Program-made: the position numbers and the translations under genes
The notes under the pieces: model-generated
The model's database searches: none
What the model was told of the DNA's origin: nothing
The model's input: the letters and a program-made list of their open reading frames with translations, nothing else
Source of the DNA: an uncultured Lachnospiraceae bacterium
GTDB lineage: Bacteria > Bacillota > Clostridia > Lachnospirales > Lachnospiraceae
DNA: 48,087 nucleotides
Assembly: GCA_902778165.1 (NCBI GenBank)
Contig: CACYWQ010000025.1
Location: forward strand, 1-48,087
Direction of reading: 5' to 3'
Part shown: piece by piece, positions 34,423-42,933 of the stretch
Layout of the letters: each line of letters begins with the position of its first letter
Position numbering within the stretch: position 1 is the stretch's first letter

Positions 34423-35164
34423 TTTCAATAACATAGAAGAATTTGTCGCATTGGCTGATGAGTATGATGCGGCATTTGAATACAACGATTTCTTCGAACC
34501 GACTGTGTATGAAGATAAGGCTGAGATGGAGCGAAGGATTGAGAAGTATTTAAGTTTGGACAGGGACAGAAGCAGGGATACACTGCACGGAGTCTTCTAT
34601 GATATAGCGGTTATAAGCAGGGATACTGTTATAAGGGAACACAGCAGAGAACTTGTCCGCATGTCAATGGATGTGGCATCAAGACTTGGATGCAGGGGAG
34701 TAGTATTCCATACGGGACTGCTGGCGGGTCTTAATACGGAAGGTTATATCGGCGGATGGATATCCGGAATGTGCGGATTCTTAAGAGAACTAGCTGGAGA
34801 GTATAAGTCGCTTGAGATATATGTTGAGAATACATTTGAGAGTTACCCGGATATATTTAAGGCGCTTATGGACAGGATGAGCGGAATAGATAAAGTGGGA
34901 TTGTGCCTTGATTATGCACATGCTGCACTGACCACCACGTCTGAGGATGTGTGGTATGAAGCACTGGCACCGTTTATCAGACATATGCATCTTAACGACA
35001 ATGACCTTATTTCGGATCTGCATTTGGCAGCAGGAGACGGCAATATAGATTATATAAGATTTAAGGACCTTATGGAGAGATTTGATACCGAGGGAAGGAT
35101 TCTGCTTGAGGTCAACGGAATAGATAAGGCGAGAAGATCGCTTGAATATATGACTTCCTTATAA
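34394..35164 (+). CDS. sugar phosphate isomerase/epimerase-like TIM-barrel protein
   Basis: 256 residues. The xylose-isomerase-like / AP endonuclease 2 TIM barrel is indicated by YVENTFE, LCLDYAHA, HMHLND and LLEVNG, which supply the Glu, Asp/His, His and Glu metal ligands in the expected order. The reaction is unknown; the family includes epimerases, isomerases and endonuclease IV, and the lack of endonuclease IV signature motifs argues against DNA repair. The start codon lies inside the adenylate cyclase gene (29-bp overlap) with GGAGG 11 bases upstream, implying linked expression with the cyclase. Confidence 0.75.
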   Translation: MKGRWSIIPDFNNIEEFVALADEYDAAFEYNDFFEPTVYEDKAEMERRIEKYLSLDRDRSRDTLHGVFYDIAVISRDTVIREHSRELVRMSMDVASRLGCRGVVFHTGLLAGLNTEGYIGGWISGMCGFLRELAGEYKSLEIYVENTFESYPDIFKALMDRMSGIDKVGLCLDYAHAALTTTSEDVWYEALAPFIRHMHLNDNDLISDLHLAAGDGNIDYIRFKDLMERFDTEGRILLEVNGIDKARRSLEYMTSL

Positions 35165-35211
35165 AGCAGAAGAACAGAAATTACAGTCAACAGGAAAGAG
35201 GGATAATTAAG

Positions 35212-36666
35212 ATGAATTACGACGGGGAGTTGCAGGCACTGCTTGAGATAAGCATAGCGTTGTCTGCAGAGAAGGATTATAACAAGTTATTTAACATGAT
35301 AATTACCAAGAGTATGGAGATCAGTAATTGTGATGCCGGTACTCTGTATCTGTATGAGAATGACAAACTTTACTTTAAGATCATGAAGACTCTGTCTAAG
35401 GGAGTGGATCAGGGATCTGACGGTAGTGAGATCAACTTACCTCCTGTTGAACTTAACCCCGGGAATATATGTGCTTATTGTGCGATCAACAGACAGATTC
35501 TTAATATACCCGATGTATATGCATCAGAGAGTTTTGATTTCTCGGGCCCTAAGAAATATGACAGCATGACCGGATATCATACAGGATCGATGGTAGCGAT
35601 CCCGCTTGTTGACAGTGAGGATCGAATAGTCGGAGTGTTGCAGCTTATCAATGCGATGAATGCAGCAGGAGAGATCATAGCTTTCGATGCCAAGCTTGAG
35701 CAGATTATATATGCGCTTGCATCACAGGCAGCTATTGCTATCTCGAATATGAGATATCAACAGGAACTTAAGGATCAGATGTGGTCATTTGCTGAAGCAA
35801 TGGCGACTGCAATTGATGAAAGAACGCCTTATAATGCCAGCCATACAAGGAAGGTTGCAATGTATTCAGGCCTTATGGCCGATTATATCAATAAGCTTAA
35901 TGAAGAGGGTAAGGAAGATGAATTCTTCAATGCCGAGCGCAAGGATCAACTCGTGATGGGAGCGTGGCTTCATGACATAGGTAAGTTAGTCACTCCTCTT
36001 GAAGTTATGAATAAGGCTACAAGACTTGACGGAAGAGAGAAGGACATTGAGAAGAGATTAGATAAGATCCGTTTGGAAGCACGTATCTCCATGCTTGAAG
36101 GTAAGATAAGCAAGGAAGATTATGAAGATATGGTGACTAAGACCAAAGAGACATATGATCTTATCATGAAAGCCAATGCCGTAGGATTCCTTGATGATGA
36201 GACTTATGATTCTTTACAGAAGACGTTTGAATACGGATTTACATTAGATGATGAGTATACACCCTTCTTTACGGAAGAAGAGAAGGAGTGCTTAAGCATA
36301 AGGAAGGGTACTCTTACAGCTAAGGAACGTAAGATCATGGAGGATCATGTTGTTATCACAACCAAGATCCTTGATAAGGTACACTTTAATACATACTTTA
36401 AGAACACGCCGGTATGGGCGGGACAGCATCATGAGTGCCTTAATGGTAAGGGATATCCGAATCATCTGACAGCAGATGATCTTACACTTGAGGCGCGAAT
36501 TCTGGCAGTAGCCGATATATGTGATGCCCTGCTTGCAACAGACAGGCCTTATAAGAAGCCTATCCCCAAGGAAAAGGCCATAGACATTATGAGAGATATG
36601 GCCAAGTGTGGCAATATAGACAACAAGTTAGTAGAATATATGGCGGAGATTCTGGCAACACTATAG
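35212..36666 (+). CDS. GAF plus HD-GYP phosphodiesterase with a helical insertion
   Basis: 484 residues. A GAF domain (about 8-180) precedes an HD-GYP domain (about 190-480). HDIGKL (His254) and HHECLNGKGYP (near residue 406) are the metal-binding and GYP motifs of c-di-GMP phosphodiesterases. In familiar HD-GYP proteins these are about 60 residues apart; here about 150, owing to a charged helical insertion at about 270-360. It is cytosolic. It belongs to the run starting with the adenylate cyclase and is followed after 47 bases by FecR-domain genes, linking c-di-GMP turnover to the same island. Activity on 3'3'-cGAMP is also possible. Confidence 0.88.
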   Translation: MNYDGELQALLEISIALSAEKDYNKLFNMIITKSMEISNCDAGTLYLYENDKLYFKIMKTLSKGVDQGSDGSEINLPPVELNPGNICAYCAINRQILNIPDVYASESFDFSGPKKYDSMTGYHTGSMVAIPLVDSEDRIVGVLQLINAMNAAGEIIAFDAKLEQIIYALASQAAIAISNMRYQQELKDQMWSFAEAMATAIDERTPYNASHTRKVAMYSGLMADYINKLNEEGKEDEFFNAERKDQLVMGAWLHDIGKLVTPLEVMNKATRLDGREKDIEKRLDKIRLEARISMLEGKISKEDYEDMVTKTKETYDLIMKANAVGFLDDETYDSLQKTFEYGFTLDDEYTPFFTEEEKECLSIRKGTLTAKERKIMEDHVVITTKILDKVHFNTYFKNTPVWAGQHHECLNGKGYPNHLTADDLTLEARILAVADICDALLATDRPYKKPIPKEKAIDIMRDMAKCGNIDNKLVEYMAEILATL

Positions 36667-36713
36667 ATTGGGAATATTGAAATAATTTGAAGCGTTCTTT
36701 CGTGGAGGAAAAA

Positions 36714-38330
36714 ATGAGCGCAGGTAGTTTTTTTGGTACTACAACTGGTAAATTGATAACTGTTGGCGGTGTGGCTGTAGTGGCAATAGGTATCGCAGCA
36801 GCTGTGCTTATGCAGGGTGATGGATATCGCAGTATCGCCGTGCAGGAGGTTGCAGGTAATGTAGCCGTAGTAGGCGAGAAAAATAACGGTCAGGCATATG
36901 TGGGTGAACACCTATATAGCGGTGATGATGTGACCGTAGGTGATGCATCCGAACTTACGATGTGCATGGACAATGACAAGTATGTCTATGCAGATGCGAA
37001 TACGCACTTCAGCCTTCAGGCATCCGCTGCAAATGAGGACAGCAAGATTAAGATATATCTCGATGCAGGATCTGAACTAAATGATCTTCAGACTTCTCTT
37101 GCGGCCGGAGAATCATATGAAGTGGATACTCCCAATTCGACTATGTCTGTAAGAGGAACCAAGTTCCGCGTGACAGTATATAAAGGCAAGGATGGCAATA
37201 TCTATACACTGACAGAGGTAACAAGCGGCCAGGTATTGGTTAGGCTTAAGACCACAACAGGTGAATATAACGGTATTGAGAAGATATTTACTCCCGGACA
37301 GAGTGCTCTGATAAGAGGTAACAGCAATCTGTCAGAGTTTGTAACAAGTGAAATGTTAAATGATGCAGATTTATCCGGTGATTCGGGAGACATAGAAGTA
37401 TTAATGCTTGCATACGATGCACTTCCCGAGGGTGGTCTGGACAGACTAATAGCACTTCTTGAGAACGGTAACGTCGACGGAAGTGGTGACGATAGCGATG
37501 CTGAGGCAAAAACAGAAGAAACTAAGCCTGTTGAGAAACCAGCTGAGACACAGAATCCGGAGACGAACAATGAAGATGTGACGGATGCAGGAGAAGACGG
37601 AGAACCTACGCCTATCAATAGTTTACGTTCTGCAGTTAAACAGCAGAGGATCAATTCAGCCGTAGTAGGTACGGATCCCGAGACAGGTGGATTGATACTT
37701 AAGGATGGAACAATATTTGATCCTGATTATTATGCCAAGGCCAATCCGGATGTAGTGAAGAACTTTGGAAGTGATGCGGAATCTCTGCTCAATCATTATT
37801 TGACATTCGGTAAGAACGAGAACAGACCGGCTTCTTTAAGAGATGCGGCAGCTAAGGAAGAAGCCTTTAAGCAGTTTGCAAATGCATTAGATGAAGCATA
37901 CAGACAAGAACAGGAATCGGCTTCTAAGTCATCCGGTGGTTCTGGTGGTTCCGGTTCAGGTGGCGGTGTGACATACGCAACTTACTCCAATGGTTATTGG
38001 AATGTTGGCAGTGCCCGAATCGCTTTCATGGGAACAAATACTCCTTCGGTCAAAAATATAAATATTCAAACTGCAGGCGCAAGCCTTACGCTTCCCATAG
38101 ACTTTACGGATTCAAATGCCACATATAATTACTATCTGGATTCACTTAATAGTATTGATTGGGCAACCAGTGCAAATAGCAGTGCTTCAAATAAAGGCTA
38201 TACTGTCACCAAGAACGGCGCCAATGACTATACCCTGACTGGACCGGGAGGCCCATATTATTACAACGCCAACACCACAAATGACCCGAATGGTGATTTG
38301 GATGCCAAAATCAGTGCTCTACGCATCTAA
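36714..38330 (+). CDS. FecR-domain surface protein, first of a tandem pair
   Basis: 538 residues from the ATG at 36714, chosen over an upstream TTG because GGAGG lies 6 bases before it and the paralogue begins the same way. There is one N-terminal membrane helix (about 14-33). A FecR domain (about 50-210) follows, including DTPNSTMSVRGTKFRVTV, then an acidic Glu/Thr/Pro linker (about 258-310). A module FDPDYYAKANPDVV...HYLTFGKNENRP (about 340-375) of a type seen in Lachnospiraceae surface proteins is next, and then a Ser/Gly hinge and a unique C-terminal domain of about 120 residues. No sigma-factor gene is nearby, so this is not a ferric-citrate FecR. It follows the HD-GYP gene closely. Confidence 0.82.
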   Translation: MSAGSFFGTTTGKLITVGGVAVVAIGIAAAVLMQGDGYRSIAVQEVAGNVAVVGEKNNGQAYVGEHLYSGDDVTVGDASELTMCMDNDKYVYADANTHFSLQASAANEDSKIKIYLDAGSELNDLQTSLAAGESYEVDTPNSTMSVRGTKFRVTVYKGKDGNIYTLTEVTSGQVLVRLKTTTGEYNGIEKIFTPGQSALIRGNSNLSEFVTSEMLNDADLSGDSGDIEVLMLAYDALPEGGLDRLIALLENGNVDGSGDDSDAEAKTEETKPVEKPAETQNPETNNEDVTDAGEDGEPTPINSLRSAVKQQRINSAVVGTDPETGGLILKDGTIFDPDYYAKANPDVVKNFGSDAESLLNHYLTFGKNENRPASLRDAAAKEEAFKQFANALDEAYRQEQESASKSSGGSGGSGSGGGVTYATYSNGYWNVGSARIAFMGTNTPSVKNINIQTAGASLTLPIDFTDSNATYNYYLDSLNSIDWATSANSSASNKGYTVTKNGANDYTLTGPGGPYYYNANTTNDPNGDLDAKISALRI

Positions 38331-38358
38331 GCATTTTTGCTTTGCACATATGAAAAAC

Positions 38359-38386
38359 TTGCATTAAGCAGTCATTTCTATATAAT
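38359..38386 (+). promoter_or_regulatory. promoter of the second FecR gene
   Basis: TTGCAT (38359-38364), a 16-bp spacer and TATAAT (38381-38386), about 43 bases before the ATG at 38430. The second copy can thus be expressed separately from the first. Confidence 0.65.
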
Positions 38387-38429
38387 GTTAATTGTAAATA
38401 ATTATGTTACCTAACTATGAGGATAAGTT

Positions 38430-40139
38430 ATGGGCGCGGGAGAATTCTTAAAGACAACAAAAGGTAAAGTGATCACTATCGGTGGTTCGGCTGTTGTGGC
38501 AGTCGGCATTGCCGCAGCCGTGCTTATGCAGGGCGACGGATACCGCAGTATTGCTGTACAGGAGGTTGCAGGTAATGTAACCGTAGTCGGTGAGAAGAAT
38601 AACGGTCAGGCATACGTAGGTGAGCACCTATACAGCGGTGATGATGTAACCGTAGGCGATGCATCAGAACTTACGATGTGCATGGATAATGACAAATACG
38701 TCTATGCGGATGCGAATACGCACTTCAGCCTTCAGGCATCCGCTGCGAATGAAGACAGCAAGATTAAGATATATCTCGATGCAGGATCTGAACTAAATGA
38801 TCTTCAGACATCTCTTGCGGCCGGAGAATCATATGAAGTAGATACTCCCAATTCGACTATGTCTGTAAGAGGAACGAAGTTTAGGGTAACTGTTTATAAG
38901 GGTAAGGATGGCAATATTTACACCCTTACGGAGGTTACTGACGGTCAGGTTCTGATCAAACTCAAGACTACAACTGGTGAATACAACGGTGTAGAGAAAT
39001 TATTTAAGCCGGGACAGAGTGCCTTAATAAGGGGTAACAGCAATCTCTCTGAGTTTGTTACAAGCGAGATGTTAAACGATGCAGACCTCTCGGGTGATTC
39101 GGGAGATATAGAAGTGCTCATGCTCTCATATGACACACTTCCTACAGGAGGATTAGATCGACTTATAGCGCTGCTTGAGAACGGCAATGTTGACGGAAGC
39201 GGTACCGATACGGATTCAGAAGAAAAAACCGAGGAGACTAAGACTGTAGATAAGCCGGATGATACACAGTCTCCCGAGGCGAACATTGAAGATGAGGTGG
39301 ATGCAGGAGAAGGTGGAGAGCCTGCACCTATCAACAGTTTACGCTCTGCAGTACAGCAGCAGAGGATTAATTCAGCTGTAGTAGGAACGGATCCCGAGAC
39401 AGGCGGATTGATACTTAAGGATGGCACAATATTCGATCCTGATTATTATGCCAAGGCCAATCCGGATGTAGTGAAGAATTTCGGTAGTGATACCAATTCA
39501 TTGCTTAATCACTATCTGACATTTGGTAAGAATGAGAACAGACCTGCATCCCTTAAAGATGCCTTGGCCAAGGAAGAAGCATTTAAGCAGTTTGCAAATG
39601 CATTGGATGAGGCATACAGGCAAGAGATGGCAGCTAAAAATGCTGCAGCAAGCGGAAATTCTGGTAACACGAACATCTCAGGTAATACATTTACATTCCC
39701 GGTCCAGCCGTATATTAATAATGTAACTAATGGTCAGGTTGATGATAACAATGGATATTATGTTAATGGATCGCAAAGATTTGATGCAAAGACATCAAAC
39801 GGAGTTCCGGTTGCGATTACATCCACGGGTAACCCTGCAAGAATGGCCATTAACGGGACAACTAACATTAATCTCGGTGGTTCCGGGGAAACATTTACTG
39901 GTAATTCGGGAATGTATACTGTCTCTGATCCCAGAAATATTGCGTGGGATCAAAGTGCAATAGGAGCAAATGTTACGGACTATCCTACAGGAGCTAATAT
40001 TTCAAGTGTCACAGTCACGAGAACGGGAGATAATACATATTCAATAGCTGAAACGGATTCTACAACTGGTAATACAAGCACTACTACAGGTGATTATACA
40101 TGGCTGCAAACACAGTTAGGTAACTATACTTGGCAATAA
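38430..40139 (+). CDS. FecR-domain surface protein, second of a tandem pair
   Basis: 569 residues. The N-terminal helix, FecR domain (VRGTKFRVTV near residue 150), acidic linker and YYAKANPDVV module match the first copy closely. The C-terminal tail, about 165 residues rich in Asn, Thr and Gly (for example TGNSGMYTVSDPRN), is unrelated and resembles secreted beta-rich or adhesin-like domains. The start is supported by GAGGATAAG. It has its own promoter and is followed by a hairpin terminator (40222-40254). Two anchored proteins with a common FecR part and different exposed tails suggest a shared partner with different ligands; this is inference. Confidence 0.82.
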   Translation: MGAGEFLKTTKGKVITIGGSAVVAVGIAAAVLMQGDGYRSIAVQEVAGNVTVVGEKNNGQAYVGEHLYSGDDVTVGDASELTMCMDNDKYVYADANTHFSLQASAANEDSKIKIYLDAGSELNDLQTSLAAGESYEVDTPNSTMSVRGTKFRVTVYKGKDGNIYTLTEVTDGQVLIKLKTTTGEYNGVEKLFKPGQSALIRGNSNLSEFVTSEMLNDADLSGDSGDIEVLMLSYDTLPTGGLDRLIALLENGNVDGSGTDTDSEEKTEETKTVDKPDDTQSPEANIEDEVDAGEGGEPAPINSLRSAVQQQRINSAVVGTDPETGGLILKDGTIFDPDYYAKANPDVVKNFGSDTNSLLNHYLTFGKNENRPASLKDALAKEEAFKQFANALDEAYRQEMAAKNAAASGNSGNTNISGNTFTFPVQPYINNVTNGQVDDNNGYYVNGSQRFDAKTSNGVPVAITSTGNPARMAINGTTNINLGGSGETFTGNSGMYTVSDPRNIAWDQSAIGANVTDYPTGANISSVTVTRTGDNTYSIAETDSTTGNTSTTTGDYTWLQTQLGNYTWQ

Positions 40140-40221
40140 CACGAAGAATATATGGATAAGGTTAGTTGCTCGATAGGCGACAGTAAGTCAAATTATTGTA
40201 ATTGGACTTTAGAGGTTTTAT

Positions 40222-40260
40222 GCGGATTGCAGGCAAGAAATGCTTGCAATCCGCGTTTCC
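40222..40260 (+). terminator. terminator after the second FecR gene
   Basis: A 14-bp stem GCGGATTGCAGGCA (40222-40235) with TGCTTGCAATCCGC (40241-40254), one G-T pair, loop AGAAA, and a short T-rich tail. Confidence 0.7.
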
Positions 40261-40297
40261 TTGTGTTAAGATAATGACTCGTGATATATAATTCCTT

Positions 40298-40316
40298 GTC
40301 GGGAGCGATACCCGGC
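40298..40316 (+). promoter_or_regulatory. rpsF leader hairpin, possible S6:S18 binding site
   Basis: GTCGGG (40298-40303) pairs with CCCGGC (40311-40316) around loop AGCGATA, 24 bases before rpsF. Leaders with a CCG-containing hairpin that bind the S6:S18 pair for feedback control are known upstream of rpsF; the fit here is suggestive only. Confidence 0.4.
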
Positions 40317-40340
40317 CAGAGACCAAAAGGAGGTAAAAGC

Positions 40341-40631
40341 ATGAACAAGTATGAGTTAGCCGTTGTTGTCAATGCTAATATCGAAGACGAAGAGAGAAAT
40401 GCAGTTGTTGATAAGTGCAAGGCTCTCATCGAGAGATTCGGTGGACAGATCACGAACGTTGATGATTGGGGTAAGAAGCGTCTTGCTTATGAGATCCAGA
40501 AGATGAGAGAGGCTTATTACTACTTCATCCAGTTCGATGCAGAGGCAACTGCTCCGGCAGAGATTGAGCAGAGAATGCGAATCATGGACAACGTTCTTCG
40601 ATACTTATGCGTTAGAAACGACGAGGCATAA
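40341..40631 (+). CDS. rpsF: 30S ribosomal protein S6
   Basis: 96 residues, standard for S6. The ferredoxin-like fold sequence begins NKYELAVVVNANIEDEE and includes GKKRLAYEIQKMREAYYYF, split here as GKKRLAYEIQKM and REAYYYF. S6 binds S18 in the 30S platform. A perfect AAAGGAGG site lies 7 bases before the ATG. Gene order rpsF-ssb-rpsR is the conserved bacterial operon. Confidence 0.97.
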   Translation: MNKYELAVVVNANIEDEERNAVVDKCKALIERFGGQITNVDDWGKKRLAYEIQKMREAYYYFIQFDAEATAPAEIEQRMRIMDNVLRYLCVRNDEA

Positions 40632-40645
40632 TAGGAGAATAGTAT

Positions 40646-41101
40646 ATGAACAGAGTTATATTAATGGGTCGTCTGACCAGAGATCCTGAAGTCAGATATT
40701 CGCAGAATGATACATCGATGGCAATCGCAAGATTCTCGATTGCAGTAGACAGAAGACGTCAGCAGAACAATGACGGTCAGACAGCAGATTTCATTAACAT
40801 CGTAGCTTTTGGCAGACTTGGCGAGTTCGCTGAGAAGTACCTGCACAAGGGCACCAAGGTAGCACTTGAGGGACGCATCCAGACAGGTAGTTATACCAAT
40901 AAGGAAGGCGTCAAGGTATATACCACCGATATCATTGCGGACAACATTGAGTTCGCAGAGAGCAAGGGCGCATCAGACGGTGCAGCTAACGGTGGCGGAC
41001 AGAGTTATTCAGCACCGCAGGGACAGGCAGAGCCCACACCTGCAGATGACGGCTTCATGAATATTCCGGACGGAATAGATGAAGAACTTCCTTTCAGCTG
41101 A
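40646..41101 (+). CDS. ssb: single-stranded DNA-binding protein
   Basis: 151 residues. The OB-fold DNA-binding domain (about 1-108) begins MNRVILMGRLTRDPEVRY. A Gly/Gln/Pro-rich linker leads to an acidic tip. The tip reads DEELPFS, so a serine follows the terminal Pro-Phe by which SSB normally docks its protein partners. It sits 14 bases after rpsF with AGGAGAAT upstream, consistent with the conserved operon. It coats single-stranded DNA during replication and repair. Confidence 0.96.
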   Translation: MNRVILMGRLTRDPEVRYSQNDTSMAIARFSIAVDRRRQQNNDGQTADFINIVAFGRLGEFAEKYLHKGTKVALEGRIQTGSYTNKEGVKVYTTDIIADNIEFAESKGASDGAANGGGQSYSAPQGQAEPTPADDGFMNIPDGIDEELPFS

Positions 41102-41129
41102 ATAGCAGATTAGATAGGAGGCATGTAGC

Positions 41130-41396
41130 ATGGCTTATAATAAGACAGAAGGCGCAGAGAATGCCCGTCCTAAGAGACCGGGTGGAATGCGCAGAAGAAA
41201 GAAAGTATGTGTATTCTGTGGTAAGGACAATGTAATCGATTACAAGGATACAGCTAAGCTTAAGAGATACGTCTCAGAGCGCGGCAAGATTCTTCCTCGC
41301 AGAATCACAGGCAACTGTGCTAAGCACCAGAGAGCATTGACAGTAGCTATCAAGAGAGCACGTCACATTGCACTGATGCCTTACACTGTAGAGTAA
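41130..41396 (+). CDS. rpsR: 30S ribosomal protein S18
   Basis: 88 residues. The core [16 protein letters not shown] followed by [18 protein letters not shown] is the S18 signature, including a Cys pair of the zinc-binding C+ form. A 10-residue basic N-terminal tail precedes it. The RBS TAGGAGG is 8 bases before the ATG. It ends the rpsF operon and is followed by a strong terminator. Confidence 0.97.
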   Translation: MAYNKTEGAENARPKRPGGMRRRKKVCVFCGKDNVIDYKDTAKLKRYVSERGKILPRRITGNCAKHQRALTVAIKRARHIALMPYTVE

Positions 41397-41426
41397 TAAA
41401 TATCGCGATTATTCAACAGATTATGA

Positions 41427-41457
41427 CCCCGAAAGAGCAATTCTTTCGGGGTTTTTT
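41427..41457 (+). terminator. intrinsic terminator of the rpsF-ssb-rpsR operon
   Basis: Perfect stem CCCCGAAAGA (41427-41436) with TCTTTCGGGG (41442-41451), loop GCAAT, then six T residues. Confidence 0.95.
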
Positions 41458-41565
41458 ATGATATAGTGAACCATTCGGTGGATGGTTCATCCCGTCTGGC
41501 AAGTTATATGCTATAATCAATCTTGGATTTTATAATATAGGATTGTTGTAAAAGGAGTAGGGGAA

Positions 41566-42924
41566 ATGATAAAGAGACTGAGAGTGTTATTGCCCGTAGC
41601 CGTTCTTATGTGTTCTCTGATTCTATCCGGATGTTCAGTCGGATATTCTTTTGATAAAGAACCCGTAGAATCGAGTGAAGAGGATGATAAGCCGGTGGAG
41701 GATAAGAAGAATAAGTCCGACGAGGAATTCAAAGGAGGCGAATATGCCACGGCATATTTAGGCCTTATTAAGAGACTGTATAACGAGGGCAAGGCAGACA
41801 GTTATATGCTTTTAGATGTTGACGGGGATAATACGCCTGAATTGGCTGCGGTTGAATCAGAAGGGACATATGATACCAAGAATGCATATCTGTATACTTT
41901 CTATAACGGAAAGGCCGTTATGCTTAAGAGCTTAACAAGCGGTCTTGACGGCGCCCACATATATATATCCAAGGGAAATAACAGGGTTTATTGCACGGGA
42001 TTACTCTCCGGTAATGAGCATAATGAATTATATTCAATACAGAAGGGACAGTTGGTATCGGAGAAAGTATATGATCTGTTGTGTGATTCTAACGGTAATC
42101 CAAAGACATATATGATAAATGATTCCGAAGTAAGTGCAGATGAATACTATGATGATATAGATGATAACATCTGTGGCGTTTCATACACGGCAATCGACTA
42201 CGACGGACTTAAAGAGACAGATTTCTCTGTTATTGATAAGGAAGGTGGACTGGCGATAACTGAGAGTGAGAAGATAGAGAAATATAGAGATTTCGACAAG
42301 ATGTCCAAGAAGCTCATAGACCTTGGAGCATCGGAAGAGATTGATGCGGATCTATCGAAGTATAAGGAAGCTTATAAGGATATCATTAAGGAGTATTATG
42401 ATGAGAATGCACAATATGAGAATGAAAACGGCAAAGTGCGTTTTGGTCTGGTATACTTCGACGGAGATGAAATCCCTGAGCTTGTTGCCGGACTAAACGG
42501 TTACTTTGTAAGCCTCTATACGTATGACGGTGAAGCGGTTGTTCCTATATTTACAGACTGGGGATACGGAGCAGGCGGTAATGCCGGTTATGACTTCCTT
42601 CCCGGCGAGGGAGTAATCTATAATCTTGATAATGACTATGCCGGAGTAGTGGTATGGGAGACGTTCCTTAAGTGGGATCCTGAGGCTAAGGAACTTAAAG
42701 ACATCAATAACGGAAGTCTTTATGTGGTATATGCGCAGGATCTGGACGGAGACGGACATATAACCGAAGAAGAGATGGAGAAGAGTAAGTCCGACGAACC
42801 CCATTTCTATTACAGGGATGAAGAGATATCACAGTCGGAATATCAGAAGCACAGATACCCGGGTGAATATGAGTATTTAGTCGGTGAGATGACATACGAA
42901 GAGATAACGGAAGCACTTAAGTAA
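41566..42924 (+). CDS. lipoprotein with repeated Asp-rich (EF-hand-like) modules
   Basis: 452 residues. A signal peptide ends in the lipobox LSGC (Cys23). An acidic linker of about 35 residues follows. Two similar modules are built around DVDGDNTPELAAV (about residue 85) and YFDGDEIPELVAG (about 305). A canonical EF-hand loop, DLDGDGHITEEE (about 391-402), lies near the C-terminus. Calcium binding outside the cell is therefore likely. The rest is unassigned. The ATG has AAAGGAGTAGGGG upstream. It is followed 9 bases later by the ASKHA gene, with which it may share a transcript, although their roles seem unrelated. Confidence 0.82.
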   Translation: MIKRLRVLLPVAVLMCSLILSGCSVGYSFDKEPVESSEEDDKPVEDKKNKSDEEFKGGEYATAYLGLIKRLYNEGKADSYMLLDVDGDNTPELAAVESEGTYDTKNAYLYTFYNGKAVMLKSLTSGLDGAHIYISKGNNRVYCTGLLSGNEHNELYSIQKGQLVSEKVYDLLCDSNGNPKTYMINDSEVSADEYYDDIDDNICGVSYTAIDYDGLKETDFSVIDKEGGLAITESEKIEKYRDFDKMSKKLIDLGASEEIDADLSKYKEAYKDIIKEYYDENAQYENENGKVRFGLVYFDGDEIPELVAGLNGYFVSLYTYDGEAVVPIFTDWGYGAGGNAGYDFLPGEGVIYNLDNDYAGVVVWETFLKWDPEAKELKDINNGSLYVVYAQDLDGDGHITEEEMEKSKSDEPHFYYRDEEISQSEYQKHRYPGEYEYLVGEMTYEEITEALK

Positions 42925-42933
42925 GGTAGAAGA

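Larger units (their letters stand above)
36714..39639 (+). repeat. tandem duplication of FecR-domain genes
   Basis: About 400 codons of the two FecR genes are almost identical in protein sequence but differ at many third codon positions, for example in the segment after QGDGYRSIAVQEVAGNV. The C-terminal 120-165 residues are unrelated. This points to an older duplication kept under purifying selection with swapped or diverged tails. Confidence 0.85.

Noticed and set aside
36714-40139. FecR genes as part of a ferric-citrate FecI/FecR/FecA system
   Set aside because: There is no sigma factor or outer-membrane receptor, the organism appears Gram-positive, and the proteins have long exposed tails unlike FecR anti-sigma factors.
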